Assembly (NCBI GenBank): GCA_029582155.1
Contig: CM055898.1
Coordinates: forward strand, 37,705,458 to 37,769,457
Source: Panopea generosa
Lineage: Eukaryota > Mollusca > Bivalvia > Adapedonta > Hiatellidae
DNA length: 64,000 bases
Reading direction: 5' to 3'
The translations under genes were made by a program, and so were the position numbers. The notes under the pieces were generated by a model. The model was given only the letters and a program-made list of their open reading frames with translations, ran no database searches and was not told where the DNA came from. Positions 1-13,910 of the stretch are shown here, piece by piece; position 1 is the stretch's first letter, and every line of letters starts with the position of its first letter.

Positions 1-3000
1 TTTTATAGGTATGTCTTTGTATCAAAAATGTAATGGAGAATGGATAGGCCATTGCAACATTTCTTTCATGACGCAAATATACACAATGTATGCACAAAAA
101 AACTTAGCACATGCAGTTTGTAAAATATATAACCTAATGGTATCTATTCTTATTATGATTCTAATTTTGACATCACATGATATATGAAGCTATAGAATGA
201 TATCTTAAAGAACTCATTGTTATAAAAACTATTACAATCGCTTTAAATTCCGTCTACTGTAACCTACCAATTTTAATATAAAGTATCAAAAAGCACTTAA
301 ACGAGCTATGTCACTCATGATTTTCGTTAGCGTTTTCATCTCAGATGATATGTATTAAATATAATGTAAATTCATTTACAAATCAACAACTTCAACTCTT
401 ATCACGTTCACACATGATGATAGTTGGCTTAATCCCTGAAATACTACATGTATATATATTATGCTGCTGCTTTTCAGAAAGAAGTTAAATGGCTATGGAC
501 ATTTTTTTCTCCTTTTATCGACCTCTTATGAATGTGTTAGTTGTCAAACAAGTCGGAATTGCCAATTAGAAAGACAGAACGTCTCGATTGTCAATGAATA
601 ATAACTTGAATTGTGACATATTCCCTGCAGATATTTATTAGGAAACACATAATCAATATTCAGTTGTAATGTCATTCTCTAGACGTGTGCTCACTTTTTT
701 CTATTACAAATGACAATTCAAAGATCTGAAGATATTTGCTATAGGTAAAATGTATATTGTACGAATGGTAAAAATAACACAAAGAATACAGACCGAGTAT
801 TAATGAGTAGGCCTTGTTCTATTATTACAAAAGTTAAGTTGGCATTGTGGAAAGGTTATTTACCAAATGTGGAAAGTTTAATATGATAATATCTGTTCCT
901 CCAACAGGTGACTGATAGGAAATATTGAAATAAGGTATTCTTCTAGGATCATACTAATTTACAATGTATAAGGTTTCTAAATCGCTATATTGCAATGAAA
1001 ATCCTCAAATCTCAATGCTTTGTGTTTGAGTGGTACGCGATTTTTACAAAATGACTAAATACTAGTGACTGGTACGTTGTTATTTAATTTAAACTATAAG
1101 CAGTACTTAATATAGAAGGACAACTGGTACATATTTATATTTATAAACCGTGGGTAAAACCTGAAAACAACAATTACTAATGCAATGTAATTTCAGAACA
1201 AGTTAATGACACTTTAGTGCCTTATATCAGATAAATAACTATTATATAGTAGATTAAGGTAATGTCTGCTCCGTCTGTGGTTTATCCCGTTAATAACAGG
1301 CAGTAATTATGTATTTAGACTACATATTCTGATTTTTATAAAGTATACAGACTTGTATATAAACACTATACACGTACTTTCTCCGTAGAAAGTGCTGTTA
1401 TTTCAGTGCTCGATATTATTACCGAATTTCTTTTCAACTAACTTTGGACTCATTTATACAACCAATTTGTCAATATGCATATATGTATATTTTGTATACT
1501 TATCTGATTATGTAAACATGGCATTTCTCTTTATTTTGCACAACAATCTCTTTAAAAAATATGTAACATAGGATAGGATATTTGTTACGCCATGTGTCTT
1601 CCTGTTTTGTATTTGTTCACCCGGTCATATGCCAAATTGAATTGCAAATAAATATTCTTCTTGGTGAGTACTTGTTTGAAAGAGTATGTTCTTTATAATA
1701 TGACTGGTATGTCAATTAATTAAAGAAACATATCCGGCTATATAGAACATGTTTCGATAATGCTATTATATATATCACTTTGATAGTTACGCAGTTACAC
1801 ATTTAAACGGTCATGAAAACAGAATAATGTCAATACAATAAAACACAGTACATTTCTAGGTTGTCAGTGGTGTCCGTAATAAAATCTTTTTGAGGCCGAA
1901 ATTAGGTATTGCTAATATTAGCTCAATGTGTTGTAAACAAGGATATATCGAATTAGTAGTTTTTGTAAACTTTTCTTTCTGTGTTCTAATCTGACAATAG
2001 AGGCGGTGTCTTGCGCTCGTCTCTCTCTGTGTGTGTGGGCGCGGTGGGGGGGGGGGGGGGTAATGGGGAGGTGACCCTGAACAAAATCTTATGATTGTTG
2101 ACCTAAATATTTCATATACAGCATTTAGCATCCAGTTCAAATAGTCAAATGTTATTTATTGATTCTATCTTAAAACCTTTTCATGATCTGTTGGAATAGT
2201 CATCTTCAGGAAAAGGTCTACAGATGTATCGAAACTTATATTAAGGGTTAACTTGAAATGGAGGAGTGCCGTTTTGTATTCAATGATATTCATCTTCTTT
2301 AAAATGTTATTGAAAATTTATTTAACTTAAATGTCAATTACATGGATATTTTACATTATAGTTCATAGTTTTTTTACATACGGTTTGTCATGCAGATTGT
2401 TATGTGATTTGAACATTTTTGTCTCATAATCACACGACGCAACCTTTAAAAATTCTAAGCTTTGCTTAAAGAATTGAATATTTATTTTGACGGAATGATA
2501 TTCTTAACATTGGCTTTCAGACAAATATGTTTGAATTTATTCTAATATTATCTACTAATATTTGGTCATAACTAGGCAATTATGTTATTCCTCTGCGGTT
2601 TCATTACTGCAATTTGCACGAAACGCGTCATTCACCGAGGTAATAACCAAGGAAAACAAATATGTTTGTTTATAATTCATGTTTAATTATATAAAGTCCT
2701 CATTTGTTGTGATATAACGAGACAAGTATTTCAGGTTTCCTTAACTTGCGAATAATCAAAGGCTATATTGAAGCAGACGTATCTTACACAGTCACGAAAC
2801 GCATATATATCTGAACATTTATATTGTGATAAAACGGTTATACAAGTTAATTTGCATATTAATAATTGGATGGTCGTTAGAGAGGTTTAGTTTTGATTTC
2901 AATTTAAAATTTATAGCTATCAAAATAAAATTTATTCGATTAAGGGTATAGTTCTTTATCCTACACACATATTTATTCTGTTTAAAGACATTTCTGCGGG

Positions 3001-3734
3001 TTGTTACTGCGCATTGCTACGCGCATAGTTCCTTTCTGTTACCCTCAGTTTCGGGTCTAATTTCGTCGTTTGGTTAATTAAAAGTCGAGTCGCATTAGGA
3101 TATTTACAAAGCGAAGTATTTTCATTTCGAGATGTCAGAAATTTAAATTTTGTCAAGGAAGCGATCGACAAGCATGGAAAAGTTTATTGTTTTTCGTTCT
3201 AAACCACCAGAAGTGCTTGTACATAACGAAGTCAAAGAACCAATTACGAAAATATAATCAATACTCGTAGTGGCAATAATTCGTATAACTCATTTTCGGA
3301 TATGAATCATTTGTGAATTTGTTCCAAAGGACTGAATACATAATGAATTTACCTGAAACAATATTATTCATACCGGGATGGAGACAAGGAAGAATAAACC
3401 TCAAATTTTGACATTTAGCTGACTTTATGCATGTAAAAGTTTGGTATTGAAGGACATTATGGAAGACACTTATTTTACTAATGTGACTTATATGGGTCAA
3501 TGTTATACATAAACTGTACATGTGGAAGTAAAAGAACAGTGGACACAAACAAGACACATTGATTATTGATTAAACAGGAAAAGTCTAATATCATTTGACA
3601 TCAACACAAAGCAATTGTATATAAGGTTATTTAATGCTTTTATCATAACTCACTGATCAATTTTGATATATCACATAAAATGATAACTTACTTTATGATT
3701 TCTAGAGATGAAAAACTATAAAAATTGATCGATT
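1..3734. other. Intergenic, nothing recognised
   Basis: AT-rich sequence with dense stops in all frames. A run of G at 2044-2060 is the only notable simple repeat. The short minus-strand frames at 1856-2140 and 3258-3557 have no recognisable motif. Confidence 0.7.
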
Positions 3735-3960
3735 GGTTGAAAATTTAGTGTCATTTTCATGCCATCGAGGGCTAACAGATGATCACCTAATCACTGTTAC
3801 TAGAATTAATCAGTATTTGAGCACACTCCATCTCCGCAAGTAACTGATAGCTTTGACACTTGAATCAGCGGTGAGAGACGATTGATAAAGAAAATTAATG
3901 TTGTTTATCTATCATCCTGGAGACTGTTGCTGGGCGGGGATTCGAACGGTACTCTTACAT
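3735..3960 (-). mobile_element. SINE-like repeat, (AATC)-tail family, copy 1
   Basis: On the minus strand it has a good box B (GTTCGAATCCCC, near 3938-3950), a body containing ACTTGCGGAGAT and GGGCTAACAG-type segments, and a tail of CAACCAATCGATCAATT. It shares this order with copies at about 4270-4500 and 40865-41095. No clear box A was found, so the 5' end is uncertain. Confidence 0.6.
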
Positions 3961-4269
3961 TGAGTAAATGTTTAAAATAAAATTAAACACCGTCACGTTC
4001 TGTTTCCTGTTAAACAGAAAATTGTTACATGGATTATGAAAATAAGACACTATTCAACACATTTCAGGAATACTAAACAAAGGCTCAGGTTACAGATGGA
4101 TTGAGATGTCGGTGCTTTAAATACCTGTAGTGGTTTCATTAATTATGAAAAGACAATCAATACCGTGACATAGACAGCGTGTACAAAAGCTCTAAATGAA
4201 AGAGTGGCAATCATCAAATGGGGCCAATGGTAATTATTAATGTAGTTTAACCGTTTTAGATTATTTATA

Positions 4270-4500
4270 CTATTGAATACAACAAAATAATCATGAGCAC
4301 AACAGATGATCTTAGGGGATCAAACCTGTGACTACTTGTTTTGCACATCCAATATCCGTGCAAGTAACTGACTACTTTCCCACTTGAATCAGTGATTAAA
4401 GATGAATGAACACGAGACACAATGTTGGAATTTGCATATATTTCAATCATCACAGAGACTTGTCAAGCGGGGATTTGAGTTTGCAACCCCTTGACTGCTT
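4270..4500 (-). mobile_element. SINE-like repeat, (AATC)-tail family, copy 2
   Basis: Same orientation as copy 1. Shared pieces include GACAAGTCTCTGTGATGATT, the CAAGTGGGAAAGTAGTCAGT region and CATTGTGTCTCGTG. A second tRNA-like stretch, GGTTTGATCCCC, lies toward the 3' end. More diverged than copy 1. Confidence 0.55.
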
Positions 4501-4671
4501 GTTACATAACATAACAGTTTTATTCAGTAAAATGTTTATAACTATAAGATTTTGTTCAATGGTTTGAACATATATATCATAACAGGAATTGCTGCTCAGT
4601 TATTGCCCTTGAATTGTCAAACTATACCCATATGTTGTGCTGTTTTATCAAAGTACATTGTCGTTTTTTTT

Positions 4672-4985
4672 AGCCAGACCGATGAGCTCAGTCAGTAGAG
4701 CACGATACTTTTAGCTCAGGGTTGAGAGTTTGATACTTGAGGATGGCTAGCTTACAGTGTTAACAGTCATTTAGATGGGACTTTAAACTGAGGACCTTTA
4801 TGATGGTGCTATGCACCAAGCAAAAGAACCTGGTGAAACATATGATTAGGTTTCTATGATATTTGTTTCCTACACTATCCCCCACAAACCTAAAAAGACT
4901 AAATTGTTCACTCTTCTGGGTGCATCACCCAAATGGGAAACTGGTGGTGATGTAAATTAAGCTTACATACAAACAAACATTGTCA
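4672..4985 (+). mobile_element. tRNA-derived SINE
   Basis: Begins with a tRNA-like head: box A-like GAGCTCAGTCAGTAGAGCAC (4685-4704) and a decayed box B (GAGAGTTTGATACTTG, about 4724-4739). The body runs through TGGGACTTTAAACTGAGGAC and CACCAAGCAAAAGAACC and ends in ACATACAAACAAACA. It is too diverged to be a tRNA gene. Confidence 0.65.
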
Positions 4986-5668
4986 TTTATTTCTTTATCT
5001 CATATAAGCTTCCTTTTATTTTCAGTGATGAAGTCAGTCAAGTAGTACACCAGAACCAGGTCAATTTATTACAATATGTGTTGCCAGAAGCATGGATTGT
5101 GACAGTAAATTAGATATACGGACCATGTTAAGAAAAAGTATTCGGAAGATATATAATGTTTTTTCAAATGAATAAGGAAATGCACATATTATGAAAAAAT
5201 AAGAACAATCACTACCAGTTCACTAGGCAGTGTTCTAAAATTTGAATGACAAAATGTTGGAAGTAGCCCAGCACAGGAATAAAAAATTCAAGTTAATGTA
5301 ATAATAATGGATGACCGTGCAACTACTATAGCCAAGATAAATACCAGAAAAATGACTTGAATGGACTCGTAGATAAAACTCTGAAGATATTATGTTGAGT
5401 AGCAGGTCACTGGTGATCCAACCTTGATTGACAGTACATGGTTTCACCACTAGGCCTTTAACATTTCAAACTATTACAAATATTGATTTTCATCAATTAC
5501 CCGGTATATATGAAATAATAAAATCAACATAACAGTAATAATTTTATAAATTACAAATATTATAATCGCTATTTAGTGCATCATTTACAAATATGAAAGT
5601 TACCTCTGCAATGAAACTTCATTTATAAAAAATACAACAGATAATTTTCACCATTTTGACAATTTTAG
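4986..5668. other. Intergenic, nothing recognised
   Basis: AT-rich spacer between the SINE and the 184-bp array. The last part before 5669 may hold a decayed unit of the array but this could not be shown. Confidence 0.6.
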
Positions 5669-6770
5669 GCCATTTCATGAAAAGGGAAGTTAACAGTTAG
5701 CACTGTAGCTTAGTAACAAGCAAGGTGACATGTTTTAATTTTATTTTATTTATATTATTGTTTGTTGTTGTGCTTCTTTGTAGAAAGAATGAAACAATTC
5801 TCTGCGTTAGAACATTTTTTTTATTGGATTGGTGTGAAATGCATCGATTGCGGCCTTTTTATGAAAAGGGGAGGTAACATTTAGCACTGTAACTTTGTAT
5901 CAAGCATTGTGACCTGTATTTTTTATTTTATTTTCTGATATAGTTTGTTAAAGTGCCTCTTTTAGAAAGAATGAAACAATTCTCCACGTTACAACTTTTT
6001 TTTATTTTTGAATTAGTGTCAAAATGCATCGTTTACGGCTATTTTATGAAAAGGAAGGTAACATTTAGCAATGTAACTTAGTAGCAAGAAAGGCAACATA
6101 TGATTTTTATTTTATTTTCTGATATAGTTTGTAATAGTGCCTCTTTGTAGAAAGAATGAAACAATACTGCCATTAGAACTTTTATATTATTGAATTAGTG
6201 TCAAAATAGGTCGTTTACGGCCATTTTATGAAAAGGGAGGTAACATTTAGCTCTGTAACTTAGTAACAAGCATAGGGACATCTATTTCTTATTTTATTTT
6301 CTGATAAAGTTTGTTATAGTAACTCGTTGTAGAAAGAATGAAACAATTTTCCGCGTTACAACTTTTTTTATTGTTGAATTAGTGTAAAAATGCATCGTTT
6401 GCGGCCATTATATGAAAAAGGGAGGTAACATTTAGCTCTGTTACTTAGTAACAAGTAAGGCAACATATTTCTTTTATTTATTTTCTGATATAGTTTGTTA
6501 TAATGCCTCTTTGTAGAATGAATGATACAATTCTATGCATAAGAACATTTTTTATTATTAAATAAGTGTCAAAATGCATCGTTTACGGCCATTTTATGAA
6601 AAGGGAGGTAACATTTAGCACTGTAACTTAGTAACAAGCACGGGGACATATCTTTTTTATTTTATTTTCTGATATAGTTTGTTATTGTGCCTCTTTGTAG
6701 AAAGAATGAAACAATTCTCCGCGTTAGAACTTTTTTTATTTTTAAATTAGTGTAAAAATACATCATTAAC
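5669..6770 (+). repeat. Tandem array, six units of about 184 bp
   Basis: Units start with GGCCATTTTATGAAAAGGGA at about 5669, 5852, 6037, 6219, 6403 and 6587, and a seventh start decays at 6771. Spacing is 182-185 bases. Each unit also contains GTAACTTAGTAACAAG, TTTTCTGATATAGTTTGTTA, GTAGAAAGAATGAAACAATT and AATTAGTGTCAAAATGCATC. Single-base changes and small indels differ between units. No open reading frame is conserved across units. The unit length is close to nucleosome spacing, as in many satellite DNAs. Confidence 0.92.
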
Positions 6771-9669
6771 GGCAAATTGTATAATAGTATAAATTAATGA
6801 AAATCACTGTTTGAAATGTGAAACTCAAAATAGCATTATGACTTTTTCTGTTTTAGATACTATATCTTTTGTTTCATGACTGACAACAATATGTTTTGAA
6901 ATATATCACTTTGTTAGTAAATTAAACAAGATTTATAACTTACACCCATTTGCTGTTTTTTCTTTAAAAAATGTAAAACGGTGTAGATTAAAAATAGTAA
7001 TAGCAAAAAAACAAGCATGGTGACTTATATTTTTTAGTGTTTTTAACTTCTCTTACTTCAAAGTACTTGTGTGCAAAATTTAGAGACAATCTATGAGCTA
7101 AAACTATTTCGAAGAAACGTCTTTAAAGCAAACATTAACTGTCTAACCAACCAGCACATTTAGATACAAATTACATACTTTTATTTTGCAAATTTGTTAA
7201 AGCACCGCTCTTACATAGATATTTGATATATTCTTGACAAATGGCGGTGGATACAATTCCATTAGTCGTCAAATCGGACAATTTGGAATTCGACATTTTG
7301 ATTTATTTTATCATTATCTTCAATATCCTATTTAACTCTCTTCAACGTTTCATTTTATAATATATTGATATGTGTTTAACTTCTATATGTGATATAATAT
7401 ACATATTTGATTAAAAGTCAACTCTTTGTTAGATTTAATCGAAATACTACAATTTTTTCTCATTTGATTTTTTTTACATAGAATTGAAAGATACACTTAC
7501 TTAATGTTAACAATATTTCTCCGATTAAACAACTAAAAAGCATTTAACAGTGTTATTTATTACATTTATTATTATAAAAAAAATATATATACCAACAGGA
7601 GGCGTAGCTTTCAGAGGATACTGCACAAAGGCGGCATGGTAACCAATATATAAATATATACATAAATAAGTACAGCATAAGAAATGGCAACATGGGTCAT
7701 GTTTAACTATAATGTCTAAGAGGTCAACCATGTTTATTTGTTCGGTTTCACGTTTACCATGTGTTTGAAATTTATTATGTGCCGGAAATCTACATTTACA
7801 ATTTACCTAATATATATATATATTGTACGTTTCTTATTGTCTTTAAAGAATGTTTGCTTCTTTAACATGTACCTCTGTCAGCTTTATAGTCAATCTATTT
7901 CAAAGACGAACGCGGTATTCTGTATTTGAACATGTATAATTGTAAAGATCTATAATTAGGCATGATTTCCGTTAAATGTTTATACGGTCTCTGATCATGT
8001 AACCTAGCCATACATTCATCACCGAAATCTTTGAAAGAATATTAAAACTAGGTTCCTCAGAGATGTTTTCAAGCTGTTTATATCTTTCAGACTAAACGGA
8101 AATAGTGTCTGCAAATTCATGAGCCATTCAAATTCAGCACAATATCATTGTTTTGCTAGAAGACTACTAGTTGCGTAATTATCATACAATACTTGTACAG
8201 ATTGAACAGTCACATCATGAAATGAATGGTCTGAGTTTCGAAAATATATATATCTAGGAAAAGCAGATTAGTATCTTTCATTTCCTGCATTGAATATTAA
8301 CAAACTATGATTTATTAATGCCATTGTCTGTCCAATGGGTCAGGCATATAATTTGTCGTGTGAGTAGATGTGCAGTTTACATCAGCAGCTAAGTCAACAT
8401 TTAAGATAACGGTACTCACTGTACTATTATTGCCCTTAACCTCCCCCAAAAAGCTATCATACATATACTATATACTTTCTTGCAAGCTATATTTGTGTAA
8501 AAAATAACAGTACGGGAATAATTTAATTACAGACTCTGAATGCTTCGAAAACGTTTAGTAAACGAATTTAAACGGAAACGGTTAAACGATCGTTATCCAA
8601 TCAGAATAATCGTAATCGTTCATCCATTCATCAACCGGAACGCCTAGCTTTAGATTATCATGTGCACTTGATTGCACATTTCATAATACACTAGAAGCGG
8701 TGTGATCCGGTCATCGATATATGCTCGCCAAAATGACCAGTTCAAAGCGCAAGGGTAAATAAAAACTCAAACTTGACTGGTCATTTATTAAAGTCAAGTC
8801 AAAGTCAAGATTTTATTAGCATAAACATATACATGTTCATTGCCATATATATGGCTATCATGATAGTACAATAATAAATATAACAACAAAGCCATAAACT
8901 CACACACCCACACCACACACTACACGCACACATACTTACAACACACTGCTCCCTTGCACACCACACTTTGTGGAAAAGCATGATATAACATTTTTTCTCA
9001 CAGTATTTATAAATAGACGTAGTACCTACATGATATGTGCAATGAAGTATCGAACTAACAATATTTTTCAAAAGTTTTGATATATCATTCCAACCTCATT
9101 TTTCTATATGTATTTAAAGTATTTTCATGGACAATGCCAGTTTTTAAAGATTTTTATTTTTCAATAAAGCCCCTGGAGCCGGACTACTTTTTTCGTTTCT
9201 GAAATAGAGAAGCATCGCATTTTGATGGTCGGTTTAATATTATGCAAAGAAAATGACGTGTACAACGGTTTCACACTTATCTTAATAATAAAATACAACA
9301 AATTAGTTATTTTCTTCGGTTCATTGTTTTATTGATTTCTTTGCTACAGCCAGTGATTTTAACTGGGCGCAACAATCAGAACTGTTACATAAGTTGTTTT
9401 GACAAACAATGAAATAGGTCTTAAAGTGTTCGTATTTGAGATGTAACATCTTGTACTATTGCACACAATCTTGGTTTACCGAATGTGAATGCTAGTTGTT
9501 GACAAAATCAAATCCCACTGACCAATAACACACACACTTTGAAAGTTTCAAACAATCGAGTTATATGAACTTTGTAAATGACGACACATTGACAAAACCT
9601 AAACAATGACGTCAACTTCTACATTGTATTTGCACTTTTTTAAATTATTGATTTTTATTTGTCAAAATT
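6771..9669. other. Intergenic, mostly unrecognised
   Basis: Apart from the possible LINE 3' end at 8795-8935, only AT-rich sequence with short unsupported frames on both strands. Confidence 0.6.
8795..8935 (-). other. Possible LINE or SINE 3' end
   Basis: On the minus strand this reads into TGCTAATAAAATCTTGACTT followed by TGACTTGACTTT, a form resembling polyadenylation-signal plus short-repeat 3' ends of invertebrate LINEs. No coding match is attached, so the identity is tentative. Confidence 0.3.
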
Positions 9670-12600
9670 AGGAGATAAAATGAGGGTGTTTAATTTTCAC
9701 CTCAAAATGTTTCCACATTTAACAATAAAGCAACGCCTGTTACAGAGTTCAGCCAAGATGTATTCCTACACGTTTACCTTGCAACTGATGGTTTAAATTT
9801 CAATTCGTTTGAGGAGTTTCAAATTAAATATAAACATAAACATCAGGATTGAAATTATAAGGATTTAATTCCTTTTTGGAATGTTGAATCTGGCATAAAG
9901 TCCCTCGGATTTTACTTAGATTTGTGCATGATTCAATATTCATTACACATGCATAAAAAAGAAAAGAAAAAAAAACAAACCCTAATATAGTATAATACAA
10001 GATATCTGACCAATTTTGAAACTACATTTTTATTAAAAAAAAAAATTAAGAGACCTTGTTCACATTTTGTCTGGCACCTGCACTGAAATCTTCATCTACA
10101 TACGTCTTAAAATTCTGACACCATTTATACTCAACCTAGCCAGGCGCAAGCAGTGAACATTTTGATACGTGCTGTTCGGTTATCTATTTTCTATAACTAT
10201 GTTGCTCTGTCATAAACAATACATGAATGTTATCGCTGTTTGTATTTTTTAAATAAAGTTTATAAACTTTTGCCATTGAAACACAACTCTTAAATCAAAC
10301 CGAATTACCATGTTGTTTCTCCCAGTATACTTAAAAGGCAATGCATATTTAAACGATATTGATACTGTTTATGACATACTGAACAATGACGGTCTATAAA
10401 ATGAGACTATGTAATGTCCCCTGTGTCTTCAGTACATATAGTGTGTGCGTGATTCAAACTATACAAGTCCAGTCAAGTCGAAACCTTCGCAAAACTCAGT
10501 AGTTTCAATACTTCTCATCGCTGGTGTTTGATAAATGATCCAAAATATGGCATACTTATTATTGTGATAGACGTGGATATACATATTGTTCACCTTTTTA
10601 TTAATAAAGTGTGCATTTGTATATACTGATGATAGTATATATATAAACAAAAGAGAACTAGATTTAGAACACTGACAAAGTTTCTTTGAACATATATATA
10701 TATATATACTGATTTCACTTGCTTGATGGCTTACGGCAATGTGAGGGTGATTGAAAATTTCCAAAGATTTGAATATGTGTCATTTCACGATCAATTTATA
10801 TTTACCTGTTTGTTACATTCCATTTCTTACTTTTGGTCAACAGTGTATCCGTATAAACTAAGGGAATTCAATTAATTTATACTTTTCGCAGCTGTATTTA
10901 GTGTACTTAGTTTCGTTGGATAATGTATCATTATTAAATCACATCCAAATGCTTTGGTATGGCAAGTTAACAAAAACATGACAAAATCGATATTTAAATT
11001 GTGGTAAACTTGAAACAAAATCCCCATTCTGAAAATAGACAGCACTTAACCACTGCTTGACGTTATTTGGATTCTTCCTTCGATGAAACAATTTTTACCA
11101 CGTGTAAACATAAACTAATGGTGGATTTACTCTTTAATAAAACTGGAGTTCGCCCTTCCACCCCCCTAAAATCTCATATGTTATTAAAGTGCAAGATATT
11201 TCTACTTAAAACATGTTTGCCCGTTCAGATTTTGTAGTGCCCACTCCCTCTAAACTGAAATCCTGGATTCACTCCAGTGTATAACTAATTAATTTGAAAT
11301 AAAAATGCAATAAATCGCTTTTTTTATTATATTATTTTGACAGGTTCAAATATATATATATTGGCAATACGGGGTCGGTGAGTATATATATATAGGCATG
11401 GTGAATTGAAAAAAATTATATATTTTAGCAAAGTTCCAATAATCCGGATTAATTTCCTTTAAATAATCGTCTAATATCATGTGCAACATATAGCTCAAAT
11501 AATCTTCTAAAGGTATAAGTAAGATGCAGGTTAAATAATCTTTTCATACTATAAAATGTAAGATGTAGGCCAGATAATCATATGAAAATATGTATAAACT
11601 AGTATATAATTTATATGTACAAATATCTTAACAATCTGTGTCAAATAGTAATAAGTATATTTCTTCACAAATGAACATAATATTCCTAAATATACAATGC
11701 TGCCTTGGCCTTGGTATTTAATGACGTTATCAAATGGTTGAAAAATGCTGTTTGTTCTTTGAAATCTACATATACGTATTTCTGAATGAAAGTAAGGTCT
11801 ATATTTCTATAGTTCATCACCGGAAATGTTCATGGGTATGTTATTTCGCCTTTCAAAACTCAAAGGTCCTAAATCTGATTTGAAATATTACAGTTCTACA
11901 CAATATATACATAGATATTCAAAAGCAACACAGTTCTGCGTATATTGGTTAAATAATATGATGAATTTACAAAGTCCATGTTAAATCTCAAGGGAAATCA
12001 TTACCTGTCAAATGTCGCCTTGCTTTATTTATTATGACAGTTCATGAATATATTTGACATGAGTCTATAACGCCAATTTGTTTATGTAACATTTTATGAA
12101 ATTCAATGTAACGTTATATTCATATTCGGAAATGATTGACTGTCAGACAAAATTTATATCATTCTTTCTTAAGAAACTTTAAGAGTGCTGAGTGTTTTCA
12201 ACAGAAAAAAAGATAGATAAAGCCGAGTCATCTATACTCTTTCGTTAAATTCATTTGGTTCTGTACTGCAAAGGGATCATAATAGGATATAATGAATTAT
12301 TGGATATAACGCTGCAATTGCAAAATAAATGACTTAATTGAAGACATCAAGAGGGCATATATTTCAACATTTGTGGAGCATTCAAACCATGGTGACCAGT
12401 CAAACTTTGAATCCTGTTCGCGCAATTTTTTTTTTGTACATACTCTTTGACAGTAGCGTATACACTTTTTTTTAAAAAATACGTGTAATCACTTGTATTT
12501 ACTACAAAATAAGATAAACAAATCCATATAAATCAATATATACATGTTGTGAATTTAATTATCTCCCTTTGTGAAATTAATTATATATGAAATCACTGTA

Positions 12601-13910
12601 TCTACCTATATGATCCAACGGATTTATAAACCTGTCTTTCATAAAGCATGTGAGAAGTTATGAATCCTTAACTGGATTCTACTAATATAAAGCTATCAGT
12701 TCATGTATGTAAATTTGTCCACCCTGTTCAGAAGTGTTGCATGTAATTCCATAGTATATAAGTCATGTTCGACACCAAATTTATTGGTTTGGCAGAGGCC
12801 TTGATGTAGTATCTATGGTTTGCATTGGAGCTAGGCGCACTTGCCGTATTCAAGTTAACGAGTTTCGAATGTTTAAGAACTGGTCCGATTATTTCATATT
12901 TTTAACCAAAATATTATATGATTTGTATGGTTTACTGCGTTGCAAGACGCAAAACAATAATAACGATGATAGAATAAAGTTCTTTTTTACTGCCTGAAAA
13001 CATTAACATCATGCAAATCATGGCTTTCGTCAATTTTTAGACGCTAATCTTCTATAATTATTTCTATAATAATTTCAGAAAAACGAAACTTGTGAGAGAT
13101 GTTATTTCATGAAAATAAGATCGCTAGAATCGAAAATTGACGCAAAAAGACAAGTTTTATCAGATATCAGACTGAAGTACTCCGAAGCACAGTACTGTTT
13201 ATGCATTGGCAATTACAAGACAAAAATCCATTTACTAAAGTCACATCACGTGACCCACGTTCAATAATTTACATCTGTCATATCGTCTAAAATGGAAGCA
13301 TTCAAAATATAAAAAAGATATCAAGAAGCCTTGTAATGGGAAATAAAAACATTCGAAAATAAATATGATTACTGTGCTTTATGCTATGTATGTTTACTAT
13401 AACATACCTTGTTTCTATAACATACCTCCTTTCGTTTCTTTACAAATAAAATGCCGATTGCTGCATACATTTACAAATAGAAATTTTATATTGTTCGGAT
13501 TATAATGCTGGCAACAAATTGTTATTCCGTTTATGTGCCTCGTATCTTGCTCTCCGATTTCATTCTTTGTGTAAATCGATTGCGATATCTGTGGTGCTTT
13601 ATCTATAGAAGATTTTTATCACGTTGGGACACACAATATTGAAATAACATATTTATTTTGCACATTTTGAGTGGGTTCTACGCCATTTTCAAAACAGTTC
13701 ATGTTAAATCTAATTTCAAACTCATGTTCAATAAATCACGGGTCATTCTTAATTACGATCAAGCACACAGTATTTGGGATAGTTGCTAACCTTTTGCTGA
13801 GGAATGTTTGGTTTAATTGCAAACATGTATTCTTGAAATTTTCTAATTAGTCATATTATGTAAGACTGTAAGTGAACTAGTAATGTACATAACATTTAAT
13901 TTTCATTATA
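9670..13910 (-). repeat. Inverted arm E' of a large diverged duplication
   Basis: Read on the minus strand, matching stretches occur in the same order as in 49140-54460. Anchors: 13845-13900 with 49145-49205; 13660-13765 with 49390-49560; 13060-13265 with 49875-50130; 12380-12430 with 51245-51285; 12045-12195 with 51490-51600; 11780-11815 with 52020-52050; 11440-11600 with the minisatellite at 52280; 10060-10150 with 53915-54005; 9680-9775 with 54285-54450. Identity is patchy between anchors. No coding content is seen in either arm. Confidence 0.8.
11440..11620 (-). repeat. Short copy of the 36-bp minisatellite
   Basis: Three or four degenerate units containing AAATAATCTTCTAA and GTAAGATGTAGGCCAGATAA, the reverse complement of the unit at 52280-52815. 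It lies at the corresponding place in the inverted arm. Confidence 0.6.

Noticed and set aside
2041..2140. Proline-rich minus-strand frame
   Set aside because: The prolines come from the G run at 2044-2060.
4680..4745. tRNA gene
   Set aside because: Box A is good but box B is decayed and no acceptor stem pairs; the following body is SINE-like.
5669..6770. CRISPR-like array
   Set aside because: Units are 184 bases long, directly adjacent and similar throughout; there are no unique spacers, and the DNA is eukaryotic.
10459..10764. 101-codon minus-strand frame in the inverted arm
   Set aside because: No motif; not kept as a frame in the counterpart arm.
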